Source: Thermoplasmata archaeon
GTDB taxonomy: Archaea; Thermoplasmatota; Thermoplasmata; Lutacidiplasmatales; UBA184
DNA: 8,915 bases
Reading direction: 5' to 3'
Assembly: GCA_030044105.1 (NCBI GenBank)
Contig: JASHWL010000003.1
Span: 1-8,915, forward strand
In this document: positions 6,294 to 8,915 of the stretch, one piece after another
Layout: each line of letters starts with the position of its first letter
How positions within the stretch are numbered: the first letter of the stretch is position 1
The notes under the pieces: generated by a model
Databases searched by the model: none
What the model saw: only the letters and a program-made list of their open reading frames with translations
Told to the model about the DNA's origin: nothing
Position numbers and translations under genes: made by a program

Positions 6294-7799
6294 ATGACCG
6301 CCGCGTCGGAGTGGCTCAGCTTTCCGGACGCGCCCCGCATCGTGACCCCGCCACCGGGGCCCAGGTCCCGCGAGCTGCTGGCGCAGCAGGGGCGCCTCGA
6401 GACCGACGCGATCGGCTACCCGCACTACTTTCCGATGGCCCCGCGCGTGGCGCGGGGATCGACGATCGAGGACGTCGACGGGAACCGCTACATCGACTGG
6501 GTCGCGGGGATCTCGGTCCTCAACCTCGGTCATCGCCACCCGCGCCTGGTCGCGGCGCTCGAGGCCCAGTCGCAGGCGATCTGGCACGCGCTCGAGCTCC
6601 CGACGGAGGCGCGGATCCGGTTCCTGGAGGAGCTCGCCGGCGTCCTGCCCGGGACGCTGCGCCACCATTCCCGGGTCCTGTTCACCGTGACCGGCGGGGA
6701 CGCCATCGAGACCGCGGTCAACCTCGCGGACTTCGCGCAGAAGAAGCGCGGCACGGTCGCGTTCTCGGGCGCCTACCACGGCGTCCACGGCGGCGCCGTC
6801 GGGCTCACGAGCGGCCGGCGGTACCACGCGACGAGCTCGTTCGGGGGCGAGACCGTCGTGCGCGTCCCGTACCCGGACCCGTACCGCCCCGTCCTCGGGG
6901 CCGACGAGGGAGCCGCGGGGACGATCGCCTACCTCGAGCATCTGGTGAACGATCCCCACTCGGGCGTCGATGCGATCTCCTCCGTGCTCGTCGAGCCGAT
7001 CCTCGGCGAGGGGGGCTACGTCCTCCCCCCCGACGACTTCCTCCCCTCACTGCGCGAGTTCTGCGACCGGCACGACATCCTGCTGATCGCGGACGAGGTC
7101 CAGACCGGACTCGGCCGGACCGGGCGCATGTGGGCGGTCGAGCATGCCGGCGTGACCCCGGACATCCTCTGCATCGCGAAGTCGATCGGCGGCGGGATCC
7201 CGCTGTCGCTCGTGGCGTACCGCGACGACCTGGTCCCGGAGCTGCCCCGCGGATTCCACCTCGGCACCTTCCGGGGCAACCCGCTCGCGCTCGCCGTCGG
7301 CACCGAGGTGCTCCGCGTGCTGAAGGACGGCGAGCTCCTCGACCGGACCCGACACCGCGGGGCCGCCCTCGTCGAGCGCTTCCGCGCGCTCCGGGCGGAG
7401 TACCCGGCGATCGGCGACGTGCGGGGCCGCGGCTTCATGATCGGGGTCGAGTTCGTGAGCGACCCCGCGTCCCGGGCGCCGTGGGGCGATCGGGCGAAGG
7501 CGATGCGAGCGGCGCTCTTCGCCCGCGGCGTCCTGATGCACACCGCCGGGGCGTGGGACCAGGTACTGCGGTTCATGGCGCCCCTCGTCATCGAGGACGA
7601 GCTGCTCGAGCGCGGGCTCGCCACCTTCGCGGAGTCCCTGGCGAGCCTCGACGCGCCGCCGACCCCGGTGCGGTCCGTGCCGTCCCCCGCCGGGCGCGCC
7701 GGTCGGCCCGAGCCCCGCCTCGCCCCGGCGCCCGGGGGACCGGGACCGGTGCTGCCGCCGGTGCCGGGACGCACCCTGCCCGACGCCGAGCCGTCGTAG
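6294..7799 (+). CDS. Class III aminotransferase, 4-aminobutyrate/2,4-diaminobutyrate type
   Basis: This 501-residue PLP enzyme is of the acetylornithine/4-aminobutyrate class. The N-terminal PGPRSRELL (21-29) is shared with archaeal and bacterial GabT-like enzymes and broad-substrate racemases of this fold. VDGNRYIDWVAGISVLNLGH (61-80) is the entrance region. The phosphate loop is VTGGDAIETAVNLA (132-145), where Asp-Ala in place of the usual Glu-Ala resembles diaminobutyrate aminotransferases, as does FSGAYHG (157-163). Asp267 in IADEVQTGLGRTG pairs with PLP and Lys296 in CIAKSIGGGIPLS is the Schiff-base lysine. The fold ends near residue 453. A Pro/Gly/Ala-rich tail of about 48 residues follows, which family members normally lack. 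GABA is a likely donor but diamino acids or racemisation are possible. GGTGGGG lies just before ATG 6294. The stop is 3 bp from that of the convergent aldehyde dehydrogenase, which could oxidise its semialdehyde product. Confidence 0.9.
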   Translation: MTAASEWLSFPDAPRIVTPPPGPRSRELLAQQGRLETDAIGYPHYFPMAPRVARGSTIEDVDGNRYIDWVAGISVLNLGHRHPRLVAALEAQSQAIWHALELPTEARIRFLEELAGVLPGTLRHHSRVLFTVTGGDAIETAVNLADFAQKKRGTVAFSGAYHGVHGGAVGLTSGRRYHATSSFGGETVVRVPYPDPYRPVLGADEGAAGTIAYLEHLVNDPHSGVDAISSVLVEPILGEGGYVLPPDDFLPSLREFCDRHDILLIADEVQTGLGRTGRMWAVEHAGVTPDILCIAKSIGGGIPLSLVAYRDDLVPELPRGFHLGTFRGNPLALAVGTEVLRVLKDGELLDRTRHRGAALVERFRALRAEYPAIGDVRGRGFMIGVEFVSDPASRAPWGDRAKAMRAALFARGVLMHTAGAWDQVLRFMAPLVIEDELLERGLATFAESLASLDAPPTPVRSVPSPAGRAGRPEPRLAPAPGGPGPVLPPVPGRTLPDAEPS

Positions 7800-7802
7800 C
7801 CG

Positions 7803-8915
7803 TCAGGCGCCCGCGAAGTTCACCGAGATCAGCTTGACCTCGGTCATCTCCTCCATCGCGTAGCGGAGGCCCTCCCGGCCCAGTCCGCTCTCCTTCACGC
7901 CCCCGAACGGGAGCGCGTCCCACCGGAGGTTGGTGGGGTCGTTGAGGTGGACGCCCCCGGCCCGGATCCGCTTCGCCAGCGCGAAGCCCTTCGCGAGGTC
8001 GCGCGTGTACACGGCCGCCTGAAGGCCGTACGGCGTCGCGTTCGCGATGCGGACCGCGTCCTCGAGGCCCGAGAACCGGACCACCGGGGCGATCGGGCCG
8101 AACGGCTCCTCGTGGAGGACCCGCGCGTCCTCGGGCACCGCGTCGAGCACGGTCGGCTCGTAGAAGTGCCCCTCGGTCCGGCCCGGCGGCCGCTCCCCGC
8201 CGGCGAGCACCTTGGCCGACCGGGCGCGCGCGTCGTCGACCAGCGTCGCCATCCGCTCGACCGCGCGCGCGTCGATGAGGGGCCCGACCTGGGTCTGCTC
8301 GTCGAGCGCTGGGCCGACCCGCAGGGCCCGGGCCCGTTCGGCGAGCGCGGCCGCGAACGCGTCGGCGACCGGCTCGGCGACCAGGAACCGCTTCGAGGCC
8401 GTGCAGACCTGGCCCGAGTACGAGAAGACGCCGCGGATCGCCGCGTCGACGGTGGCGGCGAGCGGGGCGTCGTCGAGCACGACGAACGGGTCCATCCCGC
8501 CCATCTCGAGGATCACGCGCTTCGCGTGCGCCCCCGCCTTCCCCGCGATCGCGAGACCGACCTCCGTCGAACCGGTGAACGTCACGAGGCGGGTCCGGGG
8601 ATGCTCGATGAGCGCGTCCCCGACCGAGCCTCCCGGCCCGAGCACGACGTTGAGCGCCCCCGCCGGCACGCCGGCGGCGGTGAGGTGCTCGGCCAGTCGG
8701 AGCGCGGTGAACGGGGCCGCACTGGTCGGCTTCGCGACGACCGGGTTGCCGGCCGCGAGCGCGGGCGCGACCTTGTGGCTCAGCAGGTTGAGCGGGAAGT
8801 TGAACGGCCCGATCGCGACCACGACCCCGACCGGGTCCCGCACCGAGAACAGGAACCGGGTCTCGTTGCCCGCCGGCCGCTCGAACGCGTCGGCCGGGTA
8901 GCTCTCGCCGCCGAG
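7803..8915 (-). CDS. NAD(P)-dependent aldehyde dehydrogenase, N-terminus beyond the window
   Basis: The frame is open to the last base, giving 370 residues with C-terminus intact. About 100 N-terminal residues are missing compared with a normal ALDH of about 470. Counting visible residues, Asn39 in GPFNFP and Lys62 in AKPTS hold intermediate and cofactor, GSTEVG (115-120) is the nucleotide loop, Glu137 in ILEMGGMDP is the general base, and Cys171 in GQVCTASKR is the nucleophile. EEPFGP (269-274) and PFGGVKESGLGREG complete the family pattern. Since Glu137 is present it is an ordinary hydrolytic ALDH, unlike the CoA-dependent MmsA in this window. The C-terminal LNDPTNLRWDALPFGG and YAMEEMTEVKLI stretches resemble lactaldehyde (CofA), succinate-semialdehyde and non-phosphorylating glyceraldehyde-3-phosphate dehydrogenases; sequence does not choose among them. 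Tail-to-tail placement with the GABA-type aminotransferase favours succinate semialdehyde (inference). Confidence 0.92.
   Translation of the reverse strand, partial: LGGESYPADAFERPAGNETRFLFSVRDPVGVVVAIGPFNFPLNLLSHKVAPALAAGNPVVAKPTSAAPFTALRLAEHLTAAGVPAGALNVVLGPGGSVGDALIEHPRTRLVTFTGSTEVGLAIAGKAGAHAKRVILEMGGMDPFVVLDDAPLAATVDAAIRGVFSYSGQVCTASKRFLVAEPVADAFAAALAERARALRVGPALDEQTQVGPLIDARAVERMATLVDDARARSAKVLAGGERPPGRTEGHFYEPTVLDAVPEDARVLHEEPFGPIAPVVRFSGLEDAVRIANATPYGLQAAVYTRDLAKGFALAKRIRAGGVHLNDPTNLRWDALPFGGVKESGLGREGLRYAMEEMTEVKLISVNFAGA

Noticed and set aside
6203..6340. N-terminal extension of the GNAT gene to ATG 6340
   Set aside because: It would overlap the divergent aminotransferase and its promoter region, adds a basic non-conserved stretch, and the GNAT fold is complete without it.

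Overview
The window is about 8.9 kb of very GC-rich DNA (roughly 70% G+C by eye). Genes are tightly packed and almost every base codes. I count nine protein genes, two of them cut by the window edges. I see no rRNA, tRNA, CRISPR array, insertion sequence or phage gene. The proteins are ordinary chromosomal metabolic enzymes of a heterotroph able to use amino acids. Taxon is uncertain. Some features would suit a high-GC archaeon, for example an uncultured Thermoplasmatota-like lineage: short T-rich islands some 25-50 nt upstream of most starts, variable Shine-Dalgarno sequences, and an aldehyde dehydrogenase resembling the archaeal lactaldehyde (CofA) type. A high-GC bacterium cannot be excluded from sequence alone.

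Layout from left to right. A minus-strand class III aminotransferase (glutamate-1-semialdehyde-aminomutase-like) runs off the left edge, with an apparent CTG start. Across a 138-bp divergent spacer lie, on the plus strand, a SAM-dependent methyltransferase and then a CoA-acylating methylmalonate/malonate semialdehyde dehydrogenase (mmsA type). Convergent to mmsA, with only 7 bp between the stops, is a class III omega-amino-acid:pyruvate-type aminotransferase. Continuing up the minus-strand block are a two-helix membrane protein of unknown family, an amidohydrolase-2-type TIM-barrel hydrolase and a GNAT acetyltransferase. A 91-bp divergent spacer with two mirror-image T-rich boxes separates the GNAT gene from a plus-strand 4-aminobutyrate/2,4-diaminobutyrate-type aminotransferase. 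That gene is convergent, with 3 bp between stops, with a second aldehyde dehydrogenase that runs off the right edge.

The most coherent reading is omega-amino-acid catabolism. There are two transaminase/semialdehyde-dehydrogenase pairs, each tail-to-tail. One would suit beta-alanine or 3-aminoisobutyrate going to (methyl)malonate semialdehyde and then acetyl- or propionyl-CoA. The other would suit 4-aminobutyrate or a related amine going to an aldehyde and then an acid. Substrates are inferred from family resemblance and context, not shown. I did not find a clearly new multi-gene system. The least explained items are the two-helix membrane protein, the CTG start at the left edge and the mirror-image promoter region.
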